From Thermoplasmata archaeon (GTDB taxonomy: Archaea > Thermoplasmatota > Penumbrarchaeia > JAEHCK01): a stretch of DNA of 44,986 nt. Positions within the stretch are counted from its first letter, which is position 1. Every line of letters starts with the position of its first letter. The stretch lies in assembly GCA_020696345.1 (NCBI GenBank), contig JAEHCK010000024.1:1-44986 (forward strand). Direction: 5' to 3'. The notes beneath the pieces are model-generated. The model saw only the letters and a list, made by a program, of their open reading frames with translations. It was not told the DNA's origin and made no database searches. Below are positions 32,669 through 39,767 of this stretch, piece by piece. The position numbers and the translations under genes were made by a program.

Positions 32669-34563
32669 TATTTCTCCTTGAATATTATTTTTAGTTCATA
32701 TACATCTTCATTTCCTCGTCTCTCAATATCAAAGCCCATTTTCTCAAATAAATGTAACATTGGTTTATTTTCTATCAATACCTCAGCAGTGAAACCTAAA
32801 AGTCCCTGTCGACGAGCTAATAAGGTTAAATAAGATAATAATTCAGTACCTATACCTTTATTTTGATAGTCATCTTTAACTACAAATGCAATCTCAGCCG
32901 TATGGGAAGTTTCACTTACACCATATTGACCTACCCCAACGATTTCTTCGGTTTCTTTATGTAGGATAACGGCGAGAATTAATATTTCTTTAGTATAATC
33001 TATAATTGCAAAATTCTGTAAACGTTCGTGTGGCATATCCAAACGTACAGAAATAAATCTACGATAGAGGCTATTATCTGATAAAGAATAGAAAAATTCT
33101 TTAAGTAATGGTTCATCACTTATTTTCACAGGACGTAAAAATATTTCTAAACCAATTTTTGTCGTTCTATATGTTTCTAATCTTTCTGGGTATTCTCCAC
33201 TTTTACCTGAGATAAATGCTTGATCCTTATATATTAGATTTGATTTTTTAGCTTCTTGAATGAGTTTGGGTCTAAATTTTGGATGTGCTATCGATATTAA
33301 TTCCATTGCACGTTCGCGAATATTTTTACCATGCAAATATGCTATACCATATTCGGTAACAACATAGTGGATGTCTCCCCGATTTAGGGTTACACCAGCT
33401 CCTTCCTTGAGAAAAGGTACAATTCTTGAAACCTTACCATTTTTTGCAGTAGATTGTAAAGTGAGAATTGTTTTACCTCTTCGTGCAAGTACTGCTCCTC
33501 TCATAAAATCCGCTTGACCACCAATACCGCTATAAAAAGTCTTTCCAATAGATTCGGCAGTAGCCTGACCAGTAAGATCTATTTCCAAGGCGCTATTTAT
33601 TGCAGTCATATTATCGTGCTGTGCAATCACAAGTGGATTATTTGTATAGTCAATGGTTTTGAATTCAATAGCAGGATTATCATGTATATATTCATATGTC
33701 TTTTTTGTACCCATGCAAAAGGTTGCTATTGTTTTTCCTACGTTAATTTTTTTATTAGTATTATCAACAATACCTTTTCTAATTAAATCAATAACACCAT
33801 CACCGAGCAGTTCGGTATGAATTCCAATATGTTTTTTATTTTGAAGATTTGAAAGTATTGCATTAGGCAAACTTCCATAGCCAACTTGAATTGTATCTCC
33901 ATCCTCAATTATTCGAGCAACATATTTTCCAATATATTGAACAATTTTTGAGGGAGCTTTAGGGTCATATTCTAATAAAGCTTCGTCGTGAGGCACAATA
34001 AAATTGATATCATCCGCATGAATAAATCCATCACCATGCACTCTTGGCATATTGGAATTTACTTGAGCTATTACTACTAAAGCATTCTCAACTGCTGCTT
34101 TGGTAATATCAACACTTATTCCTAAACTCATATAACCATTATTATCTGGTAAGGAGGTTTGAATTAAAGCTACATCTACAGGTACAATTTTACGATTGAT
34201 TAAATCTGGTAGTTGCGATAAAAAAATTGGTGTATAATCTGCTAATCCTTCATTTATTGCATTTCTGGTATTATTGCCTATAAAAAAGGAATTATGTCTA
34301 AAATTATATTCGAATTTCTGGTCTGTATAAGGTGCTACACCCAAAGTCCATACATGAAATACTTCTGCATCAAAAATTGCTTTTGGATGTATTTTTACAT
34401 AATCTATTAACGCATTAACTAGATATTGCGGTTCACCACAACCCGTACTAATGAAGATTCTGTCACCGCGGTGGATGTGTTTGAAGACTTCGTGTTCTGG
34501 TGTAAGTTTTTTGGGATATTTCTTTTTTAATTCAATTAGCTCTTTATTATTTTTTAATATCAT
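32668..34563 (-). CDS. Acetyl-CoA hydrolase/CoA-transferase fused to a GNAT domain
   Basis: A 631-residue fusion. Residues about 1-440 are an acetyl-CoA hydrolase/4-hydroxybutyrate CoA-transferase-type enzyme: FISTGCGEPQYLVNAL, VQVGYG-type segment DTIQVGYGSLPNAIL, YSGIGGQADFMRG, VVTEYGIAYLHGKNIRERA and ISIAHPKFRPKL. Residues about 465-631 are a GNAT acetyltransferase with the acetyl-CoA loop VKDDYQNKGIGTELLSYL. This fusion occurs in anaerobes. Whether GNAT acts as acetyltransferase or CoA sensor is unknown. First gene of the three-gene operon. Confidence 0.9.
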   Translation of the reverse strand: MILKNNKELIELKKKYPKKLTPEHEVFKHIHRGDRIFISTGCGEPQYLVNALIDYVKIHPKAIFDAEVFHVWTLGVAPYTDQKFEYNFRHNSFFIGNNTRNAINEGLADYTPIFLSQLPDLINRKIVPVDVALIQTSLPDNNGYMSLGISVDITKAAVENALVVIAQVNSNMPRVHGDGFIHADDINFIVPHDEALLEYDPKAPSKIVQYIGKYVARIIEDGDTIQVGYGSLPNAILSNLQNKKHIGIHTELLGDGVIDLIRKGIVDNTNKKINVGKTIATFCMGTKKTYEYIHDNPAIEFKTIDYTNNPLVIAQHDNMTAINSALEIDLTGQATAESIGKTFYSGIGGQADFMRGAVLARRGKTILTLQSTAKNGKVSRIVPFLKEGAGVTLNRGDIHYVVTEYGIAYLHGKNIRERAMELISIAHPKFRPKLIQEAKKSNLIYKDQAFISGKSGEYPERLETYRTTKIGLEIFLRPVKISDEPLLKEFFYSLSDNSLYRRFISVRLDMPHERLQNFAIIDYTKEILILAVILHKETEEIVGVGQYGVSETSHTAEIAFVVKDDYQNKGIGTELLSYLTLLARRQGLLGFTAEVLIENKPMLHLFEKMGFDIERRGNEDVYELKIIFKEK

Positions 34564-34731
34564 TCCACCAATCCTTTGAAATTACGAGGTAGTAATAACT
34601 TGCGATTAATATATTTCTATATGAAATTAACTAAAAAATCATTTAATTTATCGCGAATATGTTCGGGTCATAGTTAGAAATACATTATCACTATTCTAAT
34701 TGATCCTATAAATCTGTTGTGAAAATTTTTA

Positions 34732-35037
34732 TTACTTTATATCTTTTAAAGCTTCTTTTATTGAGAGGTCTGAAACTTCCTTATATTTCATCTCTTTGGA
34801 TTCCAGTGCACCTATCATATTCTCTCCAAATTTCCCACTAATGACTAATTCTACTTTTTCATCTGATAGTACCTCAACAACACCAAATCCTGCTCCGCCG
34901 CCACCAAACCTGAATGGGTTCTTTAATGTCTTGATCAATTTACCATTTTCAAAGATCAAATAATACGGCGCTCGACCACTGGAGCCACTTACCATGGAAT
35001 CGATATCTTTACCATTCGAAGATATTGCAACTTTCAT
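34732..35037 (-). CDS. NifX/MTH1175-family protein (stand-alone)
   Basis: A 101-residue NifX-type protein: MKVAISSNGKDIDSMVSGSSGRAPYYLIF with the typical N-terminus, FGGGGAGFGVVEVLSDEKVELVISGKFGENMIGALE and a C-terminal helix. It lacks Cys, unlike other members in this window. It overlaps the stop of the permease gene by four bases and has GGAGG upstream, so the three genes act together. A decayed relative of its C-terminal half lies at 44646-44807. Confidence 0.84.
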   Translation of the reverse strand: MKVAISSNGKDIDSMVSGSSGRAPYYLIFENGKLIKTLKNPFRFGGGGAGFGVVEVLSDEKVELVISGKFGENMIGALESKEMKYKEVSDLSIKEALKDIK

Positions 35038-35543
35038 AGAAAACCTCCTCCTTCTAATTTTTCAAATATTATACCCTGTATAACTGACATAATAATCATA
35101 ACTATTGTAAGAATAATCGTAAATGTCAAACCAAAATATAATATTATCATTGGAATTAAAGGTAATTTAACGGCTCGGTTATACAAAAATGTGGCAATAA
35201 ACCCGTAGTTAACACCTTTCTTTTTCAGTTCTTTAAGCATTGGGTACCACATATAAATTGGCCCCGTTGAAATAATTCCACCAATAATAGCAATAAACCA
35301 CCTTTTGAGCCCAGAAGATTTGCCCAGATGTTTATTCACTGCCTTGGGTGTTATATAATAATTAACCACTATCATTAAAACGAGAACTAAAATAAATATG
35401 GGTATCACATTTATTAATATCGTAAAAGCAAATTTCAAAGAAGGTAGAATTACATCTATCTTAAAAATACCTGTAATGAAATAGAGGATAACCACAATTA
35501 ATAGAAAGTACCACGCTACATAACTTTGTTCACTTTCTTTCAT
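35034..35543 (-). CDS. Permease, second half (DUF318-like)
   Basis: A 169-residue membrane protein with about five spans, including FTILINVIPIFILVLVLMIVV, and the conserved loop IIGGIISTGPIYMWYPMLKELKKKGVNYGFIATFLYNRAVKLPLIP. It fits one half of a DUF318-type permease (ArsP relatives), split into two genes. It overlaps the previous permease gene by four bases (ATGA). Substrate is unknown; the association with a NifX protein suggests a metal or metalloid. Confidence 0.75.
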   Translation of the reverse strand: MKESEQSYVAWYFLLIVVILYFITGIFKIDVILPSLKFAFTILINVIPIFILVLVLMIVVNYYITPKAVNKHLGKSSGLKRWFIAIIGGIISTGPIYMWYPMLKELKKKGVNYGFIATFLYNRAVKLPLIPMIILYFGLTFTIILTIVMIIMSVIQGIIFEKLEGGGFL

Positions 35544-35962
35544 AACAGACCCACTATAAATACGGTTATTATCGCAACAAATATTGAAAATATGAAACTC
35601 AGAACATTTCTTGAAATCGCAAACTTTTTTCCAAGCAATATGGACTCAGCCGGTAATTGCACCAACCCAACCGTGATCCAAGCAACCATAAATGAAGTAA
35701 CTGCAACTAAACTTACACCCTGTTTTAATAATTCACCGCCAATAACATAACTTGTAATGGGATTTCCCGCAAGTATGCTGCCTAGTCCACTTCCAATTAT
35801 TGAATCTAACAAAATATTGTTACTGAATACGACATGATAACTGGACTTTGGAATTAATGTACTGATCAGACCAATAAGTAAAATGACCCCAAGCAGCACG
35901 GGTAGACTACTATACATGCTCTTAGCTGATTTCAATATTGCAACCTTTAATTTTTCGTCCAT
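35540..35962 (-). CDS. Permease, first half (DUF318-like)
   Basis: A 140-residue membrane protein with about four spans: SLPVLLGVILLIGLISTLIP, then the conserved reentrant-type segment GSGLGSILAGNPITSYVIGGELLKQGVSL, VTSFMVAWITVGLVQLPAES and a last span. It is the partner of the gene at 35034-35543; the repeated pairs SILAGNPITS and GIISTGPIYM suggest two inverted halves that would assemble as one transporter. Confidence 0.75.
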   Translation of the reverse strand: MDEKLKVAILKSAKSMYSSLPVLLGVILLIGLISTLIPKSSYHVVFSNNILLDSIIGSGLGSILAGNPITSYVIGGELLKQGVSLVAVTSFMVAWITVGLVQLPAESILLGKKFAISRNVLSFIFSIFVAIITVFIVGLL

Positions 35963-35995
35963 TTAATTCAACCATCAGGTTTATAGGTACTAGTG

Positions 35996-36847
35996 TTAAA
36001 TGTTAATAAAGATTATATCTCCTACTTTAACCCCATCCCCAATTTCTCTAGCCACCAGCTCGCATTTCACCATCAATAGTTTGAAAAGGTTCGGTTCAGC
36101 ACCCAATCCTTCATAGTTACCCTGACCCTTTGCTATGATCATATCCGCGGATTCATAATGTTCAATAAATTCTGAAGAACAGGATTCGAGCACCACACCG
36201 GGTGTTTGGGCGCCTGTGGTTATGAGTTTAGCATACCTATCTAAGCCTATGTCATGCGCGTCTTCTAATGTAGCGTCATTGATGATCGGTCCGGGCTTTA
36301 CAGCGAATGTTATCTCCAGATCATTATTGATCAATTCTTCCACCAGGAGCATGTCAAAGACTATTTCACCTGCGTTGTCGCCAATATAGAGTAATTTATT
36401 AGCCTCCGATAAATAATTTTTGAACTTATCATATGCATTGATCGTAAAATCTGTTGTCAAAACTTTTTGAATGGTGCTTTCCACATCGAATCTAACGGCT
36501 GCGCCATAATCTATTACATTACCGGCAATAGCTAATTTTATCGCAGTTAATAATCTATCATCCGAATTATCGAGCAATTTCTTTAGCTTGGGATATAACC
36601 CCAAAGCAAACTTGTTCTGGCTTTGTTTGATCTTTTTATACGGGTCGGGTGAGCCGGTGGACTCTCTGATGATCTTGTGGACATGGTAAGATATCTCTGG
36701 TGGCGAGCTCGTTAGCTCAACACTCATCAGATGGTTCATTATCTTTTTAATGACCTGTAATTGTACGCGGTCATCATCCGTGACCATCCGAGCAGCTTCC
36801 AGACCCTGACGAATAAAACATGGAATACAATCTAAATAAGTTTTCAT
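35996..36847 (-). CDS. DUF89/ARMT1-family damage-control phosphatase
   Basis: A 283-residue protein of the DUF89 family of metal-dependent phosphatases that hydrolyse damaged sugar phosphates or related metabolites. It begins MKTYLDCIPCFIRQGLEAAR (CxxC of the archaeal subfamily), has the metal-binding core LLYIGDNAGEIVFDMLLVEEL, then FAVKPGPIINDATLEDA and MIIAKGQGNYEGL. The length matches stand-alone archaeal members. Physiological substrate unknown. AGGGATTA lies upstream of the ATG. Confidence 0.9.
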   Translation of the reverse strand: MKTYLDCIPCFIRQGLEAARMVTDDDRVQLQVIKKIMNHLMSVELTSSPPEISYHVHKIIRESTGSPDPYKKIKQSQNKFALGLYPKLKKLLDNSDDRLLTAIKLAIAGNVIDYGAAVRFDVESTIQKVLTTDFTINAYDKFKNYLSEANKLLYIGDNAGEIVFDMLLVEELINNDLEITFAVKPGPIINDATLEDAHDIGLDRYAKLITTGAQTPGVVLESCSSEFIEHYESADMIIAKGQGNYEGLGAEPNLFKLLMVKCELVAREIGDGVKVGDIIFINI

Positions 36848-36912
36848 CTGATAATCCCTATGGTATTAAATGGAAATAAATTGACTTATGTTATTCTACT
36901 ATAATCAATAAT

Positions 36913-36954
36913 GCAAAAAAAAATTAAAAAAAAAAAGGGGAAAATGAATTCCCC
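36913..36954 (-). terminator. Intrinsic terminator after the DUF5320 gene
   Basis: On the minus strand GGGGAA pairs with TTCCCC (36937-36942 with 36949-36954, six-base loop), followed at once by an 11-T run, AA and 9 T. It begins three bases past the stop codon, a textbook intrinsic-type terminator. Confidence 0.8.
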
Positions 36955-36956
36955 TA

Positions 36957-37388
36957 TCATTTCTCTTGTTTGTCTTTACCTTTCACGAGTCCTTTAAGTC
37001 GGTCCTTTACTGCTTTTAATTCATTTTCAAGTGACTCTACAACCTTTTCAAGATATTTTTTCTCTTGTTCCGGGTCAGGCTCGGGCATGGTGTACGGTTC
37101 GGGGCCGTAGTATGGGTCGTAACCCGGTTCGGGGCCGTAATCTGGGTCTGGTTCACCGAACCACCTGCCGCGGCCGAAACCGCGACCTCTACCGAAGCCA
37201 CGACCGAAGCCGCCACCGCGACCTCTACCGAAGCCACGACCAAACCCGCGACCGAAACCGCGACCTCTGCCGAAGCCAGGGACATACGAATTCATATATC
37301 CCGGCCTATCGTAACCTGCACAATAGCCTGCGCCACGACCGGTCATTGGGCCGCGACCACGGGGGCCTGTTCTATCTCCATATGGCAT
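36957..37388 (-). CDS. DUF5320 protein with FGRG repeats
   Basis: A 143-residue protein. The N-terminus MPYGDRTGPRGRGPMTGRGA is the DUF5320 signature, followed by CAGYDRPGYM, then about 45 residues of FGRG/GRGR repeats, an acidic Tyr/Pro-rich linker (EPDPDYGPEPGYDPYYGPEP), and a C-terminal coiled coil (YLEKVVESLENELKAVKDRL). The family accompanies NifX and DUF134 genes in anaerobes; its function is unknown. GGAGGTG precedes the ATG. The near neighbour DUF134 has a similar Gly/Arg-rich end. Confidence 0.85.
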   Translation of the reverse strand: MPYGDRTGPRGRGPMTGRGAGYCAGYDRPGYMNSYVPGFGRGRGFGRGFGRGFGRGRGGGFGRGFGRGRGFGRGRWFGEPDPDYGPEPGYDPYYGPEPYTMPEPDPEQEKKYLEKVVESLENELKAVKDRLKGLVKGKDKQEK

Positions 37389-37487
37389 TTATTTCACCTC
37401 CTTTGATATTTATTGAACATTGAATGCTGGGGTAAAATCCCAATACTACCAAGAAAATCCAAAATCCCAATAAAACCAAATTTTGGA

Positions 37488-37525
37488 TTTTGATTTTTGG
37501 GTTTTCTTTGAGTTTTGATTTTTGG
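37488..37525. repeat. Short direct repeat
   Basis: TTTTGATTTTTGG occurs at 37488-37500 and 37513-37525 (25-base period). The preceding stretch 37455-37490 contains partly complementary AAAATCCAAAATCC, so the region can fold back. Purine/pyrimidine-skewed intergenic repeat without evident function. Confidence 0.5.
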
Positions 37526-37599
37526 ATTTGAGATTTGACATTCAGCATATTATTTCCTAAATATAGTAACTCAACAGCTCAAGTATCTCCATTTCTTTT

Positions 37600-37950
37600 T
37601 TATCTTCTCGTGCCCCTCAACACATAGCTGCCGCCTTCGATCCGTATGGCCCAACCGTTGATGAGCGCTTCTGCAACCTTCTTCCGTGCGCTTTTGAGAT
37701 CGTTCCAGAGCGTTTTACGTGATACGCCCATCTCCAAGGCGGCTTCCTCCTGGTACATGCCTTCGAAGTCCACCAGGCGTAACGCTTCCAGTTCTTCAAG
37801 AGTTAACACCACGGTTTGTTGTTCATTGAGCGGCACACCGGACGGTTGGAAGCTTGCGATTGGCGGCATTGCCGAAATCCAGCGTTGGCCGCGGCATCTT
37901 CCACGACCTCTGCCTCTTCCTTGGCCATTTCCATTTCCATGTCGGGGCAT
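37600..37950 (-). CDS. DUF134-family helix-turn-helix regulator
   Basis: A 116-residue protein. The N-terminus is MPRHGNGNGQGRGRGRGRCR, then RWISAMPPIASFQPSGVP, both typical of DUF134; residues 47-95 form a helix-turn-helix of the sigma-70 region 4 type (LTLEELEALRLVDFEG, EEAALEMGVSRKTLWNDL). DUF134 genes sit next to NifX/Mrp-type genes in many anaerobes and may regulate them (inference). A TATA-like CTATAAATAATAG at about 37972-37984 lies about 27 bases upstream of the start, so the message may be leaderless. Confidence 0.9.
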   Translation of the reverse strand: MPRHGNGNGQGRGRGRGRCRGQRWISAMPPIASFQPSGVPLNEQQTVVLTLEELEALRLVDFEGMYQEEAALEMGVSRKTLWNDLKSARKKVAEALINGWAIRIEGGSYVLRGTRR

Positions 37951-38092
37951 GATAGTATATATATGCGAACTATTATTTATAGGTTGCGCCCATATGCGAG
38001 GTTGTATTTATAGCTTCCTGTTGATGTCCTGCACAAATCTCAAAAATCATTTTCATTCAAAATACAATCGTACAAAACAAATTTATTCGTAT

Positions 38093-38281
38093 CTAATCCT
38101 CTCTTGTAACCTTTGAAATAAATATACTGCCATCTTTGAAAAATACCCATCTAATTTTATGCCCATTTTTGAGTTTCAATTTATCAACAATAACTTTTGG
38201 TACAGTAGTACGCCTACGAGTGCCTCTTATAGTAAGCGAAGTTTCTGAGATATACTCAACATCATTTAGATCCACTTTCAT
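38093..38281 (-). CDS. AbrB/SpoVT-type DNA-binding protein
   Basis: A 62-residue swapped-hairpin AbrB protein: ETSLTIRGTRRRTTVPKVIVDKLKLKNGHKIRWVFFKDG followed by SIFISKV. The motif TTVPKVIVDKL is the family core. The ATG at 38281 has GGTGA upstream; a GTG at 38290 is less likely. It could be a lone regulator or an orphan antitoxin; no toxin gene is adjacent. It lies 57 bases downstream of... the PiT transporter side is upstream on the same strand (stop 38351), so co-transcription with the transporter is possible. Confidence 0.82.
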   Translation of the reverse strand: MKVDLNDVEYISETSLTIRGTRRRTTVPKVIVDKLKLKNGHKIRWVFFKDGSIFISKVTRED

Positions 38282-38350
38282 AAACGTCACCAGTTATCCA
38301 TAACGACATATATATATATTAAAGTTTGGTTTTAAGCCAATATAATTATA

Positions 38351-39307
38351 TTAGAAAAAACATTGAAGACTTGCTATAAGCGTTATCGAGATAAACAGAG
38401 CGATTATCGGAGCGATAAACCAGACAATTACAATCTTTCCTACCGTCCTTTTATCTACTCCTTTTCTACCATTAGTTACAAATCCGATCCCAATTATTGC
38501 GATTGTATTTAACTGGACAAGAGATTGGGGAATACCAATAGTCGAAGCAAATATTAATAGAGAGCCAGTTACAATACAAACCAGAGACGCGCTAATAAGA
38601 TCCAGCTCGGTTATTTCCTTTCCTGTAGTTTTAAGAACTCTCTCGCCCAAAATAAAGCTTCCTATTCCGAACAAAGGCGCTAATAATAGTATCCCGAGCA
38701 TATTTTCTATCATTCCTGCACCGACCAAGGGCGCTAGTGCATTTGCTACATTGTTTGCACCTATGCTAAATGCTACATAACAGCAAGAACTAACAACAAA
38801 ATATCTCAGAAGGATTTTGCGGTTTTTCAGTTTAACAGATAACCATTTATAAGCATATTTTCCTAATAAATAGGCAAATATGAAAGACATTGATGGTAAA
38901 ATGAGCCACATAGGGATCATGATCATAAATGTTTGAGCATTTAAATTCCAGTAAAAGATTCCGATGCCTACCACCGCTAAAACTGTAACCTGGCTGGTCG
39001 ACTGTGGAACTCTAAGAATATTCGCAATTATGAGGCTTATACACGCTGCAAGAAGGATGATGAGCGCTACCTCAGCAGTAATCATTTCTTTTGGAATTAT
39101 TCCTTTACTAATGGTTTTTACCACTCTACTACCCAATGCCATTGCCCCAATAATAACGAATATACCGAATAATAATGCAATCTTTTTATGGCTGAGAATC
39201 GACGAGCCATAAACCGATGCGAAGGCAGGTGCGGTCCCACTACAGCCCATATTCATCGCAAATAACATTGCGAGAAGTAAAGATAATATTAATAATAACG
39301 ATATCAC
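38351..39307 (-). CDS. pit: PiT-family inorganic phosphate/sulfate permease
   Basis: A 318-residue membrane protein with about nine spans. The second family repeat is intact as SIGANNVANALAPLVG; the first repeat has MNMGCSGTAPAFASVYGS where the usual motif is GxND or GANDVANA, so one ligand loop is altered, as in sulfate-permease-type members (CysP). VVKTISKGIIP and RVLKTTGKEITELD are the paired conserved loops. It is probably a Na+ or H+ driven phosphate or sulfate importer. The start is a GTG at 39307 behind GGTTGAT. Confidence 0.88.
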   Translation of the reverse strand: MISLLLILSLLLAMLFAMNMGCSGTAPAFASVYGSSILSHKKIALLFGIFVIIGAMALGSRVVKTISKGIIPKEMITAEVALIILLAACISLIIANILRVPQSTSQVTVLAVVGIGIFYWNLNAQTFMIMIPMWLILPSMSFIFAYLLGKYAYKWLSVKLKNRKILLRYFVVSSCCYVAFSIGANNVANALAPLVGAGMIENMLGILLLAPLFGIGSFILGERVLKTTGKEITELDLISASLVCIVTGSLLIFASTIGIPQSLVQLNTIAIIGIGFVTNGRKGVDKRTVGKIVIVWFIAPIIALFISITLIASLQCFF

Positions 39308-39385
39308 ATTATCAACCTATTTTATTTTTGACGTCTATTGGAATTTCAACGCTACCTGTCGATCTCATCCAAAGGAAAATGTAAA

Positions 39386-39464
39386 CTTCATTAATTTTCT
39401 GGCGAAAATTATCTCGAGCTAAGAATTCTTATAATAAATAACGCTAAGTAAAGAATTCTTACCC
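39386..39464. repeat. Two-copy hairpin repeat, copy 2
   Basis: Counterpart of 22987-23066: the first 26 bases are identical. Arms TAAGAATTCT (39420-39429) and AGAATTCTTA (39452-39461) enclose a 22-base loop. Relative to copy 1 the fourth pair changed from T-A to G-C. Confidence 0.75.
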
Positions 39465-39528
39465 AGGTAAAAGTAAAAAGCTAAAAGTGATCAGAACTTT
39501 TAAGATTTTACTTTTCAAATTTAACTTT

Positions 39529-39572
39529 AAAAAATTGCCTCGATCATTATTCTTTTTGCGAAGCAATTTTTT
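39529..39572. terminator. Bidirectional hairpin downstream of the hdr operon
   Basis: AAAAAATTGC (39529-39538) pairs perfectly with GCAATTTTTT (39563-39572), with three more inner pairs (TCG with CGA). A T-run continues on the plus strand, and on the minus strand the arm itself supplies six T, so it can end the hdr operon about 200 bases past its last stop. Confidence 0.6.
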
Positions 39573-39767
39573 TTATGATCTACTATATCTAAATTTAATT
39601 CCGGATCTATCATTAAATGCAGTAGGTAATAGAGCTATTTAACATTGGTCTCAACCCAAATTGACTTGGCTTCAATATGGTTTATTGTCAAGTGTGTTTA
39701 GCTTCAATTCATATTGATGTCATTATCAAATGTATTGAGGTCGCCAGTATATGAAGAAAAAAAGCAA

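Larger units (their letters stand above)
39308..39767. other. Intergenic region with repeat and terminator
   Basis: No gene is seen in this 460-base gap. It contains the second copy of the hairpin repeat (39386) and a hairpin at 39529-39572. The part from 39640 to 39735 has two partly similar segments around GGCTTCAATATGG and AGCTTCAATTCATAT, not further explained. Confidence 0.5.

Noticed and set aside
37031..37423. Plus-strand Arg/Thr-rich frames opposite the DUF5320 gene
   Set aside because: Mirror of the FGRG repeats; no start signals and no domain.
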